Assembly: GCF_023845585.1 (NCBI RefSeq)
Contig: NZ_JAMQHS010000002.1
Coordinates: forward strand, 352,503-416,502
Source of the DNA: Clostridium sp. CMCC3677
Lineage (GTDB): Bacteria; Bacillota; Clostridia; Clostridiales; Clostridiaceae
Direction of reading: 5' to 3'
DNA: 64,000 bases
Shown here: piece by piece, positions 19,369 through 28,494 of the stretch
Layout of the letters: the number at the start of each line of letters is the position of its first letter
Numbering within the stretch: position 1 is the first letter of the stretch
The notes under the pieces: generated by a model
What the model was told of the DNA's origin: nothing
Seen by the model: the letters and a program-made list of their open reading frames with translations, nothing else
Database searches by the model: none
Program-made: the position numbers and the translations under genes

Positions 19369-21183
19369 TTAAATAACTGAATTTCCTACTAACTTTCTTA
19401 AAGAATTGACTCGTTTTATCCCCTTTTCATCAAGGGATAATAAACCTAGATATTTTTCAATAGTATCTTTTTTTGTGCAGTGGATTAGCTTATGTGCTTC
19501 TCCACTTATCCAAACTAAATTTTTGTATTCATCAGACCCATATAATTCTTTTGGAATTTTATGGTGACATTCCATATTACCTATTTCTAGGTCTAATCGT
19601 GTAATATAGCACTTACCCTGTTGCCCAGCAATCAATGATGTTCTATTATCATCAAACTCTGCAGTATTGTTTCCATTTGTTGTTCTTAATAGGTAGTCGA
19701 TCAAATGTTTATACCCTCTAAGATTTTTATGGATTTTCTCTCTACCTTGTTTTGTATAATTACATACGTCTTGACTAAAGTTCATAGGTGGTTTAGTTTT
19801 ACAACCATAGATTGGAAATAATGTTATATCATATATTGTTCTGACTTTACCATTATAATTTCCATATAACCGTTCATAGGTTTTTGTAAACTTTGGCTTA
19901 TCTGATATCCAATTCTTTAATCGTATTTCCAAGGTTTTTGTTACTAAGAAATTAATTTGCTTAAAGTCCAATGATATATTTGTTGCACTATTGTAATAAT
20001 TATGACTTCCTAATATCATTGAATTCATATTTAATACCTCTTTATGATTACATTGCTTTTTGATTTTTTTAATTTGTTCCTTTAGCTTGTTAATAGTATT
20101 CTTTTTAGCCTTATCACACATTCTACTTTGGCAAACATATTTATTTTTTTTAGGTTTAACCATAAGTTTAAATCCTAAAAACTCTGTATAATTTTTTCTT
20201 AGATTGGTTATTTTAGATTTATCGGGACTTATATCTAAATCCAGTCTTTCTTTTAACCATAATCTTGTAGCATTATATATTTCTTGTGCAGTTTTATAAT
20301 CTCTACAGAATATTTTAAAGTCATCAGCATATCTTACTAACCATATTTCTTTTAGGTTACTATTTCTCAAAGTTTTATGAGCATCACCTTTAAATTTATA
20401 TTTATACTTTGTTTCAAAGGTTTCCCATTGGGAACTAATCCACCAATCCAATTCATTTAGAACTATGTTAGATAATAATGGACTAATTATACCGCCTTGT
20501 GGTGTACCTTTACTTGGTATTCCTATGCCTTGTATTTCTGATTTTAGAATTTTTCCAATAATACTAATTAAGTTTTTATCTTGGATACCTAAATTCCATA
20601 CTTGTTTTTTAAGTTTGCTATGGTTAACATTATCAAAGAAACCTTTGATATCAATGTCCACTACATAATGTAACTTGTTGATGTTCATTAAACTCATACT
20701 TCTAGCTATAGCATGGTCTGTCGACCTGTTTGGTCTAAAACCATAATTATGATTGTGAAATTTAGCCTCACATATTGGTTCTAATATCTGTTTAATGCAT
20801 TGTTGGATAATTCTATCTTCAATACATGGAATACCTAGAGGTCTAGTTTTACCGTTTGGCTTAGGAATCTCAACTCTTCTAACGCTTTTAGGCATATAAT
20901 TTGCAAGTTTATTTTGAATACATACTACTAATTCTTCTGTATTCATTACCTTAAAGTAACTTATATCAAGATTATCAGTTCCAACAGTTGTTGACCCCTT
21001 ATTTTTCTTAATATTTCTATATGCTAGTAAGATATTATTTTTAGAACTTATATACTGCATTAATTTAGTAAATTTCTTATTGCTACTAGATTGATTGTAC
21101 AGATTGTCAAATATGCTTTGCATTGTGTAATATTCATTATTTCTTAGCATCTGTCTTTTCTCTAGTTTTAAGCTTTCCCCCAA
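19369..21183 (-). CDS. ltrA: Group II intron reverse transcriptase/maturase with HNH endonuclease
   Basis: A 604-residue intron-encoded protein required for splicing and retrohoming. RT domains run from about residue 30 to 320: KNKGSTTVGTDNL, RRVEIPKPNGKTRPLGIPC, FRPNRSTDHAI, VDIDIKGFFDNVNHSKL, GTPQGGIISPLLSNI and the catalytic VRYADDFKIFC. The maturase X domain follows (about 330-470). The C-terminus is an HNH nuclease (CYITRLDLEIGNMECHHKIP, then NLVWISGEAHKLIH). All key motifs are intact, so the element may be active. The start is a TTG at 21183 after AAAGGAGG (11-base spacing); an in-frame ATG 33 bases downstream is an alternative. Confidence 0.95.
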   Translation of the reverse strand: MGESLKLEKRQMLRNNEYYTMQSIFDNLYNQSSSNKKFTKLMQYISSKNNILLAYRNIKKNKGSTTVGTDNLDISYFKVMNTEELVVCIQNKLANYMPKSVRRVEIPKPNGKTRPLGIPCIEDRIIQQCIKQILEPICEAKFHNHNYGFRPNRSTDHAIARSMSLMNINKLHYVVDIDIKGFFDNVNHSKLKKQVWNLGIQDKNLISIIGKILKSEIQGIGIPSKGTPQGGIISPLLSNIVLNELDWWISSQWETFETKYKYKFKGDAHKTLRNSNLKEIWLVRYADDFKIFCRDYKTAQEIYNATRLWLKERLDLDISPDKSKITNLRKNYTEFLGFKLMVKPKKNKYVCQSRMCDKAKKNTINKLKEQIKKIKKQCNHKEVLNMNSMILGSHNYYNSATNISLDFKQINFLVTKTLEIRLKNWISDKPKFTKTYERLYGNYNGKVRTIYDITLFPIYGCKTKPPMNFSQDVCNYTKQGREKIHKNLRGYKHLIDYLLRTTNGNNTAEFDDNRTSLIAGQQGKCYITRLDLEIGNMECHHKIPKELYGSDEYKNLVWISGEAHKLIHCTKKDTIEKYLGLLSLDEKGIKRVNSLRKLVGNSVI

Positions 21184-21915
21184 GTCTATTACTTCCTCCT
21201 TTGTATAACTACAAATTGAGTTTCATATCTCTTAGTCTTACTCGAACCTTGGATTCATTCATTTATTTAATTGTCAAATATCAATTGTCTAGTGGCTATA
21301 GCTAAATTATCATTACAATAATTATCTTAGCTTTGTGCCACCACTCTCACTTAGATTAAGATAAGTTATAGAAATAATCTTTTCCTTATCAATACTTCAT
21401 AGATAGCAAAATCTCCATATTCTAAGCTTTCCTTGTTCCGTTATCACTATCTTTACATATATCCGTAGGTCGTTAGTCTGAGCCTGTAAGCTTGATAATG
21501 CCTGTAACATTATATGGATTTTCATAACGTAAAATCTTACTAATCCACACTTACAACACTTATGTGTTATATTCATTTCTAAATATTCTGGGTTTAGACC
21601 CGTACATTCCCAACTTCGTCAGCTACTTAGTAGCATCCTAACCATAGATATTTTATAGACACCCGACCTATCATACACTCGACTACCTCTAGTTCGCATT
21701 TCGTAGTATAACTAGGTTATACTTTACGGTGATTCTCAGCCGTCTTCACCGAGCTTTTAACCCTTCAATGTTTGCTCATTGAAACGCTAATCGGAGTATT
21801 AGTGGAAACCCTTCAAGACGTTATTCTTTCATTTGATTTCTCGTAATAACAGTTCTTAATTTCTGAATTTAATCAGCTAATTAGGCTAATCTTTTCAATT
21901 AGCAACAAGTCGCAC

Positions 21916-22054
21916 TTATATCCCAGTCTTTAGGAATATTATTAAGTATACTATCTCGTACACATCCACCAACTATATAAGCTTCATGACCATTTTTCTT
22001 TAGAGTTTCAAGAATAAATCTAACATCATCTGGAATATTAATGTTAAAATTCAT
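21916..22054 (-). CDS. cca: CCA tRNA nucleotidyltransferase, exon 1
   Basis: 46 codons plus one base. ATG at 22054 follows AGAAAGGATT. The peptide MNFNINIPDDVRFILETLKK continues NGHEAYIVGGCVRDSILN and ends PKDWDI, which contains the GG(x)VRD nucleotide-binding motif and the first Asp residues of the catalytic DxD. The last base A combines with CA of exon 2 to make a Thr codon. This short exon carries residues essential for catalysis, so the intron sits in the active-site region of an essential (or at least important) tRNA enzyme. Confidence 0.9.
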
Positions 22055-22151
22055 ATTTAAAATCCTTTCTCAAATATCTCGTGTACTATACAACAAGATA
22101 TTGTATTTTTATTATTATATACTACCATTAAGTCTCAAAATATCAAAATTT

Positions 22152-22200
22152 ATAAAACAAAAACCTTAAGGAAATAAGTTTAATAATTTCCTTAAGGCTT
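22152..22200 (-). terminator. Terminator after RpiR regulator
   Basis: Arms CCTTAAGGAAAT and ATTTCCTTAAGG, with TTTTTG following on the minus strand. It separates the regulator from cca. Confidence 0.85.
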
Positions 22201-22212
22201 TTCAAATAATTA

Positions 22213-23118
22213 TTAATCATCAGCTACATTTCTATTATTATAAGAATACACATTGTAATCTTTCCATATTTGTTCTAAACTACCAAACGTAGTTGAAATA
22301 CGATCTTTTTCTCTCATTCCAACTGCAATAACCAATGCATTTATTACAGATAAAGGAGCTACTAATGAATCAACAAATGATGCCATATTACTTTGAGCAA
22401 TTAAAGCATAATCTGCTTTAGAAGCTAAAGGTGATAATAAACTATCTGTTAATGCTACTACTTTTGCTTTTCTGTCTTGTGCAAAAGCTAATACGTCTAT
22501 AGTTTTAGCAGCATATCTTGGAAATCCTATTCCAATAACTAAGTCATCTTCGCCTATATTTATCATTTGTTCAAAAATATCTGAAATTCCATAGCTTACA
22601 ATTCTTACATTTTGAAGAATTACATTTAAATAAAAACCTAAAAATTCTGCCAGTGCAGTTGAACTTCTAAGACCTATGATATATATCCTTTTTGCTTCAA
22701 ATATACTTTGTACAACATTTTCAAAAACATTTTGGTTTATCTTCTCTAATGTTGCTCTGATATTTTCCATATCAGCTTTAAGTACACCCTTTAATGCATC
22801 TCCATCACTATAGTAGTCATTTTGAAGTTCTATTCTCTGAACAGTTGTAAGTTTGTTTTTTATAAGTTCTTGTAATGCTTTTTGTAACTTAGGATATCCT
22901 GAGAATCCTAATTCATTTGCAAATCTTACAACAGTTGATTCTGATACCCCAACTGAAGTTCCAAGCCTTGCTGCCGTCATAAATGCAGCTTTATCATAGT
23001 TCTTTAATATGTATTCTGCAATTAATTTTTGACCTTTGCTTAATCTTGAAAATTTAATTTGAATGAGTCTCATTAAATCTTTAGTATTTTCATTATTATC
23101 ATTATTTATATCATTCAT
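22213..23118 (-). CDS. MurR/RpiR family transcriptional regulator
   Basis: 301 residues. The N-terminal RpiR helix-turn-helix (about 15-90) has the recognition segment SVGVSESTVVRFANELGFSG. The C-terminal SIS (sugar isomerase) domain (about 120-270) has RIYIIGLRSSTALAEF and LVIGIGFPRYAAKT. Such regulators respond to sugar phosphates. No sugar catabolism gene is adjacent (cca on one side, rluB on the other), so the regulon is elsewhere. The ATG at 23118 has a weak ribosome site. The C-terminal extension (DRISTTFGSLEQIWKDYNVY) is typical of Clostridium members. Confidence 0.92.
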   Translation of the reverse strand: MNDINNDNNENTKDLMRLIQIKFSRLSKGQKLIAEYILKNYDKAAFMTAARLGTSVGVSESTVVRFANELGFSGYPKLQKALQELIKNKLTTVQRIELQNDYYSDGDALKGVLKADMENIRATLEKINQNVFENVVQSIFEAKRIYIIGLRSSTALAEFLGFYLNVILQNVRIVSYGISDIFEQMINIGEDDLVIGIGFPRYAAKTIDVLAFAQDRKAKVVALTDSLLSPLASKADYALIAQSNMASFVDSLVAPLSVINALVIAVGMREKDRISTTFGSLEQIWKDYNVYSYNNRNVADD

Positions 23119-23291
23119 GTTTTTTTATCACCCTATCGTTCACAATATTGAATAATATTCATTTAAATTCTATCATCTTACAATCATATATTCAAGGAAT
23201 ATTGAAATATTAAGAATAAAAACTCTTAATTTGCAAGTTATTACTGAAAATCATTCATTTATATCAGCAAATTTATTAAAACAACATGATT

Positions 23292-24002
23292 TTATAAGTT
23301 TCTTATATAATTTAACTCCTCAATAGTTAATTCTCTCCACTCACCTTTTTTTAGATATTTTAATTGTATTTCTCCTATTGACACTCTGTTTAATGATAAT
23401 ACTTCATGATTTATAGCTGTACACATTTTTCTTATTTGTCTATTTTTCCCTTCATGAATACATACTTCAACTGTAGATTTTCCATTTTCATAACTTAAAA
23501 CCTCTAGACTCGCCGGTGCTGTTACATAGCCTCCAATATCGATTCCTTTATTAAAAGTATCTATGTCCTTTTTTGACACTTCACCATTAACTACTGCTAT
23601 GTATTTCTTATTTAGTTCTTCTCTTGGGTGAATTATTTTATTATATATGTCTCCATCATTTGTTAATAAAATAAGCCCTGAGCTATCATAATCTAATCTT
23701 CCAATTGGATATATTCTTTCACTCACTTTAACTAAGTCTAAAACTGTTTTACGTCCCTTTTCATCCTTTGCAGAAGTTATATATCCTTCAGGTTTATTAA
23801 GAATTATGTAAACTTTATTTTCTTCCTTAGTTATTAAGCTACCTTTGTATTCAACTCTATCTTCTACAGAATTTACTCTAGTTCCAAGTTCTGTTACAAC
23901 TACTCCATTAACTTTAACTTCTCCATTTAATATTATCTCTTCGCATTTTCTTCTTGAAGCTACGCCACAACTTGCCATATATTTTTGTAATCTTTCTTCC
24001 AT
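23292..24002 (-). CDS. rluB: Ribosomal large subunit pseudouridine synthase (RluB/RsuA type)
   Basis: About 236 residues. It begins MEERLQKYMASCGVASRRKC, an S4 RNA-binding domain. The catalytic motif is GRLDYDSSGLILLTNDG with the nucleophilic Asp, followed by KKYIAVVNG and GKNRQIRKMC. This is the RsuA/RluB/RluE/RluF branch; the usual Firmicute member modifies 23S rRNA. I prefer the ATG at 24002, with GGAG ten bases upstream, over the ATG at 24020. It is separated from its neighbours by more than 170 bases and appears monocistronic. Confidence 0.92.
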   Translation of the reverse strand: MEERLQKYMASCGVASRRKCEEIILNGEVKVNGVVVTELGTRVNSVEDRVEYKGSLITKEENKVYIILNKPEGYITSAKDEKGRKTVLDLVKVSERIYPIGRLDYDSSGLILLTNDGDIYNKIIHPREELNKKYIAVVNGEVSKKDIDTFNKGIDIGGYVTAPASLEVLSYENGKSTVEVCIHEGKNRQIRKMCTAINHEVLSLNRVSIGEIQLKYLKKGEWRELTIEELNYIRNL

Positions 24003-24171
24003 AATACTAATCAACTCCATAAAATAAACATTTATTTAAGTAACACTTAGTTTTTAATAAATCTATACTAAGTGAAATTATCTTAAATACATATAAATTA
24101 ATTTTTTATATTGCATTAATAAATATACCATAATTTTTATATTAATTGATATTAAAATTATAATTATAAAT

Positions 24172-24318
24172 AATAAACCTAAGTTTCTTAATACTTTCCT
24201 CTCAAGAAGAATAGAAATTAGCATAAGAAACTGGTTTATTATTTTAATAGATTACATGCAAATAGAGGCTATATTGCCTCTATTCACATAATAAAGTGAC
24301 TTTGCAATCTGCGTCACT
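24172..24318. repeat. Cluster of three hairpins
   Basis: This is in the 344-base gap between rluB and the Cys/Gly protein gene. First, AATAAACCTAAGTTTCTTA (24172-24190) is the inverted partner of TAAGAAACTGGTTTATT (24224-24240) with a 2-base bulge. Second, AATAGAGGC/GCCTCTATT spans 24261-24284. Third, AGTGAC/GTCACT spans 24295-24318. The last two could stop transcription of the Cys/Gly gene, although T runs are poor. Confidence 0.55.
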
Positions 24319-24346
24319 GTTATTCTATTTGTCTAAAAATCGGAAA

Positions 24347-24619
24347 TTACCAGCATCCTCCGCCAAAGCCTCCACAGCCTCCGCCAAATCCGCCTCCGCC
24401 AAATCCGCCAAATCCAAATAGAATTAATATTATCCAGATCCATCCGAATCCACCGAAGCCTCCGCCGAATCCGCCTCCGCCGCCATTATTGCAGCATGGA
24501 TTGCAACATGGGTTACAGCATGGATTGCAACATGGGTTACAGCATGGGTTACAGCATGGTTTACAACATGGTTTGCAACAGCATTCGCATTTACAACAAT
24601 CACAAGATTTCTTTGACAT
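24347..24619 (-). CDS. Cys- and Gly-rich repeat protein, probable spore-surface or small membrane protein
   Basis: 90 residues. Start ATG at 24619 follows AGGAGTTGGTAAAC. The N-terminal third is a run of CC pairs (CDCCKCECCCKPCCKPCC followed by five CCNP repeats). The middle is Gly/Phe-rich, with one hydrophobic stretch WIWIILILFGFGG, and the end is GGGCGGFGGGCW. The hydrophobic stretch and glycine flanks recall the tiny YjcZ/SscA-type sporulation proteins, while the CC repeats recall metal-binding or disulphide-cross-linked coat proteins. Function is unproven. The CCNP repeats correspond to a 12-bp DNA repeat that could vary in number. Confidence 0.7.
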   Translation of the reverse strand: MSKKSCDCCKCECCCKPCCKPCCNPCCNPCCNPCCNPCCNPCCNNGGGGGFGGGFGGFGWIWIILILFGFGGFGGGGFGGGCGGFGGGCW

Positions 24620-24750
24620 GTTTACCAACTCCTATTCTTTCGTTTAGTATATATTATTCAAACTTTAAATTTTGTGTTCTATTGTTTAAAAATAATTTTT
24701 CATACTAGTTACTAGATGTTATTCCTAGAAATCCTATACTTTCCTAGACA

Positions 24751-24790
24751 TTAAAGAAAGAGTCATACCAAATAATTTTGATATGACTCT
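24751..24790 (-). terminator. Terminator after ABC operon
   Basis: Arms AGAGTCATA and TATGACTCT, followed on the minus strand by TTCTTTAATG. It lies just downstream of the permease stop codon at 24804. Confidence 0.75.
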
Positions 24791-24803
24791 TCTCTAATAA
24801 ATT

Positions 24804-25853
24804 TTATGCTAACTTTTTTGATATTTTTTTAATTATCATATATATTATAATTCCTACTATAGCTGATAAGCCAAAATCTACTCCAAAGCCTATTAAATAA
24901 TCATTAATAGATATTTTTTCAACTAAATAGTATGAGCTAATAAATTGTTCTTTATAATTTCCTAGTATTAAATCGCTTAAAATTATACCAGATGAAATTG
25001 CTATATATACTATCACCAAATTTTTGCTCCATGCAGATCCAAAAAAACCCACATTAGTTTCTAAAGAATTTTTTCTTTGAATATAGTTTAATATAACCAA
25101 GGAAACTACTATGATCATTATAAGTATGCATGATGCTATAAATAAATTTCTCATTCTAATTTCATTAGCACATATATATCCATCAAAAAGTCCAGATGAA
25201 TTAAATCTATTTAACTCTTCAATGGTACGTTCTCTAAAACTCACTCTATTTATCCACATACAATAATAATTATCAAATTTTCTAATAATTGAAAATACAA
25301 ATGAAAATGGTATTATAATCATAAACATTATGCCAACCATATTATTAGAAAACATAGCTTCTATAGTAAGCATTATTATTATTCCTAGTATTCCAAATAA
25401 TACAATTCTTATAATTTCAACCATAATTATAGTTGAATATCCATTAATTATTACAAAGCTATCCATATTCCTAATATAGAATGTAGCTGCTATATATAAA
25501 TATATCAGAATAAAAAATACTAATGTAATCATATAACAAAACAATTCATTAAATTTTATTTGTTTCTTAGTATATGGACCACTACATAAAAATATCTCAG
25601 TATTTCTTTTGTTATTTCCAAAAGTCAAAACATATATTACTAAAAATATTAATCCTAATACAAAATATTGCTCTAATCCTGCCGTTTTAAAACTATTAGA
25701 ATCCAATTTCTCAACACCATACATTACACTTCTATACACACTACCAATTAAAGAATTAGCATATACCCCCCAAAATAGAATGCCTGCAATTATTGCAAAT
25801 TTAGCAGAATTAAACCATTGATAAATTAAAGCCTTATTTAAATATCTTTTCAT
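24804..25853 (-). CDS. ABC transporter permease (ABC-2 type)
   Basis: 349 residues with about six hydrophobic segments (AIIAGILFWGVYANSLIGSV near 20; YFVLGLIFLVIYVLTFG near 64-80; others up to AIVGIIIYMIIKK near the end). It lacks nucleotide-binding motifs, and its start overlaps the end of the ATPase gene by 20 bases, so it is the membrane partner of that ATPase. The YtrA/YtrB-type genetic arrangement suggests export or an antibiotic/envelope stress response; the substrate is not predictable. Last gene of a four-gene operon. Confidence 0.85.
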   Translation of the reverse strand: MKRYLNKALIYQWFNSAKFAIIAGILFWGVYANSLIGSVYRSVMYGVEKLDSNSFKTAGLEQYFVLGLIFLVIYVLTFGNNKRNTEIFLCSGPYTKKQIKFNELFCYMITLVFFILIYLYIAATFYIRNMDSFVIINGYSTIIMVEIIRIVLFGILGIIIMLTIEAMFSNNMVGIMFMIIIPFSFVFSIIRKFDNYYCMWINRVSFRERTIEELNRFNSSGLFDGYICANEIRMRNLFIASCILIMIIVVSLVILNYIQRKNSLETNVGFFGSAWSKNLVIVYIAISSGIILSDLILGNYKEQFISSYYLVEKISINDYLIGFGVDFGLSAIVGIIIYMIIKKISKKLA

Positions 25854-26730
25854 TGTTCTCCTCCTTATCTACTTTGTAAATAAAGATATCTTCTAAGCTT
25901 AAATCTATTTCTTCCATAAACAATGGATTAAACTTATTTAAAGCTTTTATAAATTCTTCATCATATTGTTCTGTTATAATTGTAAATACTCGTCCAACTT
26001 TAGATATCTTAAATACTCCTTTTAATTCTAAATCCTCTTCATATGTTGGCTTATCAAATGCTACTTGTATTTTCTTTATTTTATTTTTCATATTTTCAAT
26101 AGAATTTTTATAAGAAACTTTTCCTTCATCCAATATAGCAACTTCATCACATATTCTTTCTAATTCGCCAAGGTGATGAGAACTTATTATAATAGTAGCA
26201 TTATTATTAGCAACTTCATCTATAAATATCTTTAAAAGCTTATTTTTCACTATTGGATCAAGTCCAGATGTTGGTTCATCTAAAATCAAATATTTTGCTT
26301 TAATTGAAAATGCTAATGCCAAAGATAATCTCATTTTCATTCCCTTTGAAAATTGAAACACAAATTTATTTAATGGTAGTTTAAATATTTCATTTAATTC
26401 ATTAAATCTATCAATATCAAAATTTTTATATGCATAATTATAGTATCTCAAAACTTCCTTAACTTTAAAATTATAAAAGAAGGTATTTTCATCTGCTACA
26501 AATCCAATATTTTTTTTAACCTTTGGATTATTATACACATTTTCATCATTGTATTTAACTTCTCCTTCACTTGTCTTATAAATTCCACTTAAACATCTAA
26601 GCAAAGTAGATTTGCCTACTCCATTAGGACCAATTATCCCAAATATTTTTCCTTCATTTATATTTAAATTAATATCTTTTAAAATTTCTTTATCATCTAT
26701 CTTAAAAGATAAATTACTTACCTGAATCAC
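25834..26730 (-). CDS. ABC transporter ATP-binding protein (YtrB-like)
   Basis: 298 residues. Walker A is GPNGVGKSTLL (about 34-44), the signature is the weak FSKGMKMRLSLA, Walker B is YLILDEPTSGLDP and the switch His is in IISSHHLGELE. The C-terminal 80 residues form a regulatory extension typical of ABC-2/YtrB-type ATPases. It overlaps the GntR gene by 17 bases and the permease by 20, so translation is coupled and the products are likely made in a fixed ratio. Confidence 0.92.
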   Translation of the reverse strand: MIQVSNLSFKIDDKEILKDINLNINEGKIFGIIGPNGVGKSTLLRCLSGIYKTSEGEVKYNDENVYNNPKVKKNIGFVADENTFFYNFKVKEVLRYYNYAYKNFDIDRFNELNEIFKLPLNKFVFQFSKGMKMRLSLALAFSIKAKYLILDEPTSGLDPIVKNKLLKIFIDEVANNNATIIISSHHLGELERICDEVAILDEGKVSYKNSIENMKNKIKKIQVAFDKPTYEEDLELKGVFKISKVGRVFTIITEQYDEEFIKALNKFNPLFMEEIDLSLEDIFIYKVDKEENNEKIFK

Positions 26731-27112
26731 GATCTTTTCCTCCTAATTCATCAAATATTACTTGTACTATATTTAAAAATTTCTCTTTGTCTATTGAAAC
26801 ATAACTTGCCTCTAAAATTAAATTCTTTAATTCTTCTCTAATTTTCTCTAATTTTTTTGAGTCAGTAGTTGATTTTATATTATTAGTTATAAATGTTCCC
26901 TTTCCCCTCAATGTTTCTATAATACCCTCTCTCTCTAATTCCCTGTAAGCTTTACTTATAGTATTAGGATTTATAGTTAATATCGATGATAATTCTCTAA
27001 CTGATGGTAATTTTTCACCTTCATTTAAAGCGCCCTTTAAAATTAATTCCTTAATTCTAAGTTCAACTTGTTCATATATAGGAGTACTGCTCCTTGGATC
27101 AACCTTTATCAT
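26714..27112 (-). CDS. GntR family regulator, YtrA subfamily
   Basis: 132 residues: a winged helix of the GntR type (STPIYEQVELRIKELILKG, SVRELSSILTINPNTISKAY, GIIETLRGKGTFI) plus a short C-terminal helical tail. There is no large effector domain, which defines the YtrA subgroup that usually represses its own ABC operon in response to cell-wall-active compounds. The gene overlaps both neighbours (14 and 17 bases). A 23-27-bp palindrome in the operon promoter is the likely binding site. Confidence 0.92.
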   Translation of the reverse strand: MIKVDPRSSTPIYEQVELRIKELILKGALNEGEKLPSVRELSSILTINPNTISKAYRELEREGIIETLRGKGTFITNNIKSTTDSKKLEKIREELKNLILEASYVSIDKEKFLNIVQVIFDELGGKDRDSGK

Positions 27113-27638
27113 TATGATTCTCCTTAATTATTTCTCCATTATCATCTATATCCCAAATACTTATATAATCTATTACTTTCCCTTCACCTTCATCTACTAA
27201 TATCATATCTATCATCTGTTTATTTAAGGAATTTGCCCTTGGGTACTGTGTATCCGCTTTAATCCTAACAACATTAATATTATCTTGTATTTTATAATTG
27301 GATAATCTTGATGCAGCATCAATATACTCCTTCTTTATTGAGTTAATCTCTTCTTCATCTAATTCTTGTTTTTCTATGTTACGAATAGTTTCATAATCTA
27401 TTGCTGATCCTGCAATTCTTTTTCTTAATGAAAGACACTCACTAAATTGCTTGCTAGCCACCCAGTCACTTTTTTCATTAAATACTATAGTTTTATTGTT
27501 TTCTAATTGATTTAATATTTCATCTGTGGTATTAAAATGTACTTGCTTTTTGTATATCTTATCACTAGATCCTATGCAAAGTAGTGCTGTCATAACTACA
27601 AATCCACCTAAAGCTACTACTATTTTAGATTTTCTCAT
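27099..27638 (-). CDS. Secreted or membrane-anchored protein of the YtrA operon
   Basis: 179 residues with an N-terminal hydrophobic segment (KIVVALGGFVVMTALLCIG). A Cys at about 21 follows TALL, but the context is not a clean lipobox. The rest is hydrophilic and mixed alpha/beta. The family is not recognised. It is the first gene of the operon, ribosome site AAGGAGG six bases before ATG 27638, and it overlaps the GntR gene by 14 bases. Its placement ahead of the regulator suggests it senses, binds or is protected by whatever the ABC transporter handles (inference). Confidence 0.75.
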   Translation of the reverse strand: MRKSKIVVALGGFVVMTALLCIGSSDKIYKKQVHFNTTDEILNQLENNKTIVFNEKSDWVASKQFSECLSLRKRIAGSAIDYETIRNIEKQELDEEEINSIKKEYIDAASRLSNYKIQDNINVVRIKADTQYPRANSLNKQMIDMILVDEGEGKVIDYISIWDIDDNGEIIKENHNDKG

Positions 27639-27657
27639 ATACTTACCTCCTTGTATT

Positions 27658-27692
27658 AAGTGTATTACTTTATATAGTACACTTTTATTATA
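27658..27692 (-). promoter_or_regulatory. Promoter and probable YtrA operator
   Basis: AAGTGTA (27658-27664) and TACACTT (27678-27684) are the outer arms of an imperfect palindrome that also matches internally (GTGTA.TA...TA.TACAC, 27660-27682). A TATAAT -10 box on the minus strand lies at 27687-27692, just upstream, so the palindrome covers the probable transcription start. It ends about 20 bases before the first start codon of the operon. Confidence 0.6.
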
Positions 27693-27723
27693 ATAAACTA
27701 TAACTTATAAAGATATTAGTTAT

Positions 27724-27772
27724 TTCTTAAAAAACTCTTAATATTATGTTCATATCTATTAAGAGTTTTTTT
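27724..27772 (-). terminator. Terminator of the 216-residue gene
   Basis: Stem AAACTCTTAATA / TATTAAGAGTTT, with a T run on the minus strand. It separates the gene at 27844-28494 from the ABC operon. Confidence 0.85.
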
Positions 27773-27843
27773 AATTAATAGGTTTTAACTTAATGCGTAA
27801 TTATGTCATAAAATATTATTAAATTATCAACATTATTTAATAA

Positions 27844-28494
27844 CTACTCATACATATCTTTTTTAACAATTAACTGTATTCCATCTTTATTTTTTATATA
27901 TTTAAATTCTTTATTTGCACTATGTACAAATTCTTCTATCCACTTACTTCTTAAATGGTAAAAATAATTAACATCTCCATGCTCTTTATTCCAGATAGTC
28001 TCATGAACACAAATTTTTATTTTCCATTCAATATTATTTTCATTTGATGAAATAATTTCATTTACTTTATCACTAGGTATTCCATCTAGTATATACTTAT
28101 ATATACCCTTAAATATCTGTGGAGCTGTTTTTAAATCTACATGTTTTTCTAATAGTTCTTCAGCAGCTTTTTTTCCTTGATTTTTATAAAGAATTTCAAG
28201 TTTATCTTTTGCGTTACTATTATTATTTATAATTCTTGTAATCCATGCAGCAGTTCTTTCTTCTGCTGAAGTAATCTTTTCTTGTAACCATCTACTGACA
28301 TCATTTATATCAACCATTTCTTCTAAAGGAAGATTAGGAAGTTTTGGTCCATATTCTTCATTTATTTCTTTAATTAAAAGTTCAATATTTAAGCCCTCAT
28401 TTTCAGCTAAATTAATTATATCTTCTTCTAAACTTTCAAACCATAAAATTTTATTAAATAACACATAATGTGCTTCTTCAATGTACAAACTCAT
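27844..28494 (-). CDS. Hypothetical protein
   Basis: 216 residues, soluble and helical, with no signal peptide or membrane segment. It begins MSLYIEEAHYVLFNKILWFE. Notable segments are EERTAAWITRIINNNSNAKD, KKAAEELLEKHVDLKTAPQI and a C-terminal VHETIWNKEHGDVNYFYHLR. The paired His/Trp in the latter recalls the L-2-amino-thiazoline-4-carboxylate hydrolase-like group, but I am not sure of this. The ribosome site is AGGAGGAATTTT before ATG 28494. The gene is monocistronic. Confidence 0.65.
   Translation of the reverse strand: MSLYIEEAHYVLFNKILWFESLEEDIINLAENEGLNIELLIKEINEEYGPKLPNLPLEEMVDINDVSRWLQEKITSAEERTAAWITRIINNNSNAKDKLEILYKNQGKKAAEELLEKHVDLKTAPQIFKGIYKYILDGIPSDKVNEIISSNENNIEWKIKICVHETIWNKEHGDVNYFYHLRSKWIEEFVHSANKEFKYIKNKDGIQLIVKKDMYE

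Larger units (their letters stand above)
19260..21915 (-). mobile_element. Group II intron inserted in cca
   Basis: About 2656 bp. The 5' end begins GTGCGACTTG, the consensus bacterial group II start, directly after exon bases GGGATATAA (exon ends at 21916). The 3' end has domain V at about 19309-19344 and a domain VI-like stem ending CCTATTGTTAT at 19260, with a candidate branch-point A 7-8 bases from the end. Domain I-III ribozyme sequence occupies 21184-21915, with no gene. Domain IV encodes the reverse transcriptase/maturase. Exact joining of the reading frame on both sides supports the boundaries to within a base or two. It is in the same orientation as the host gene, as needed for splicing. 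Confidence 0.9.
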
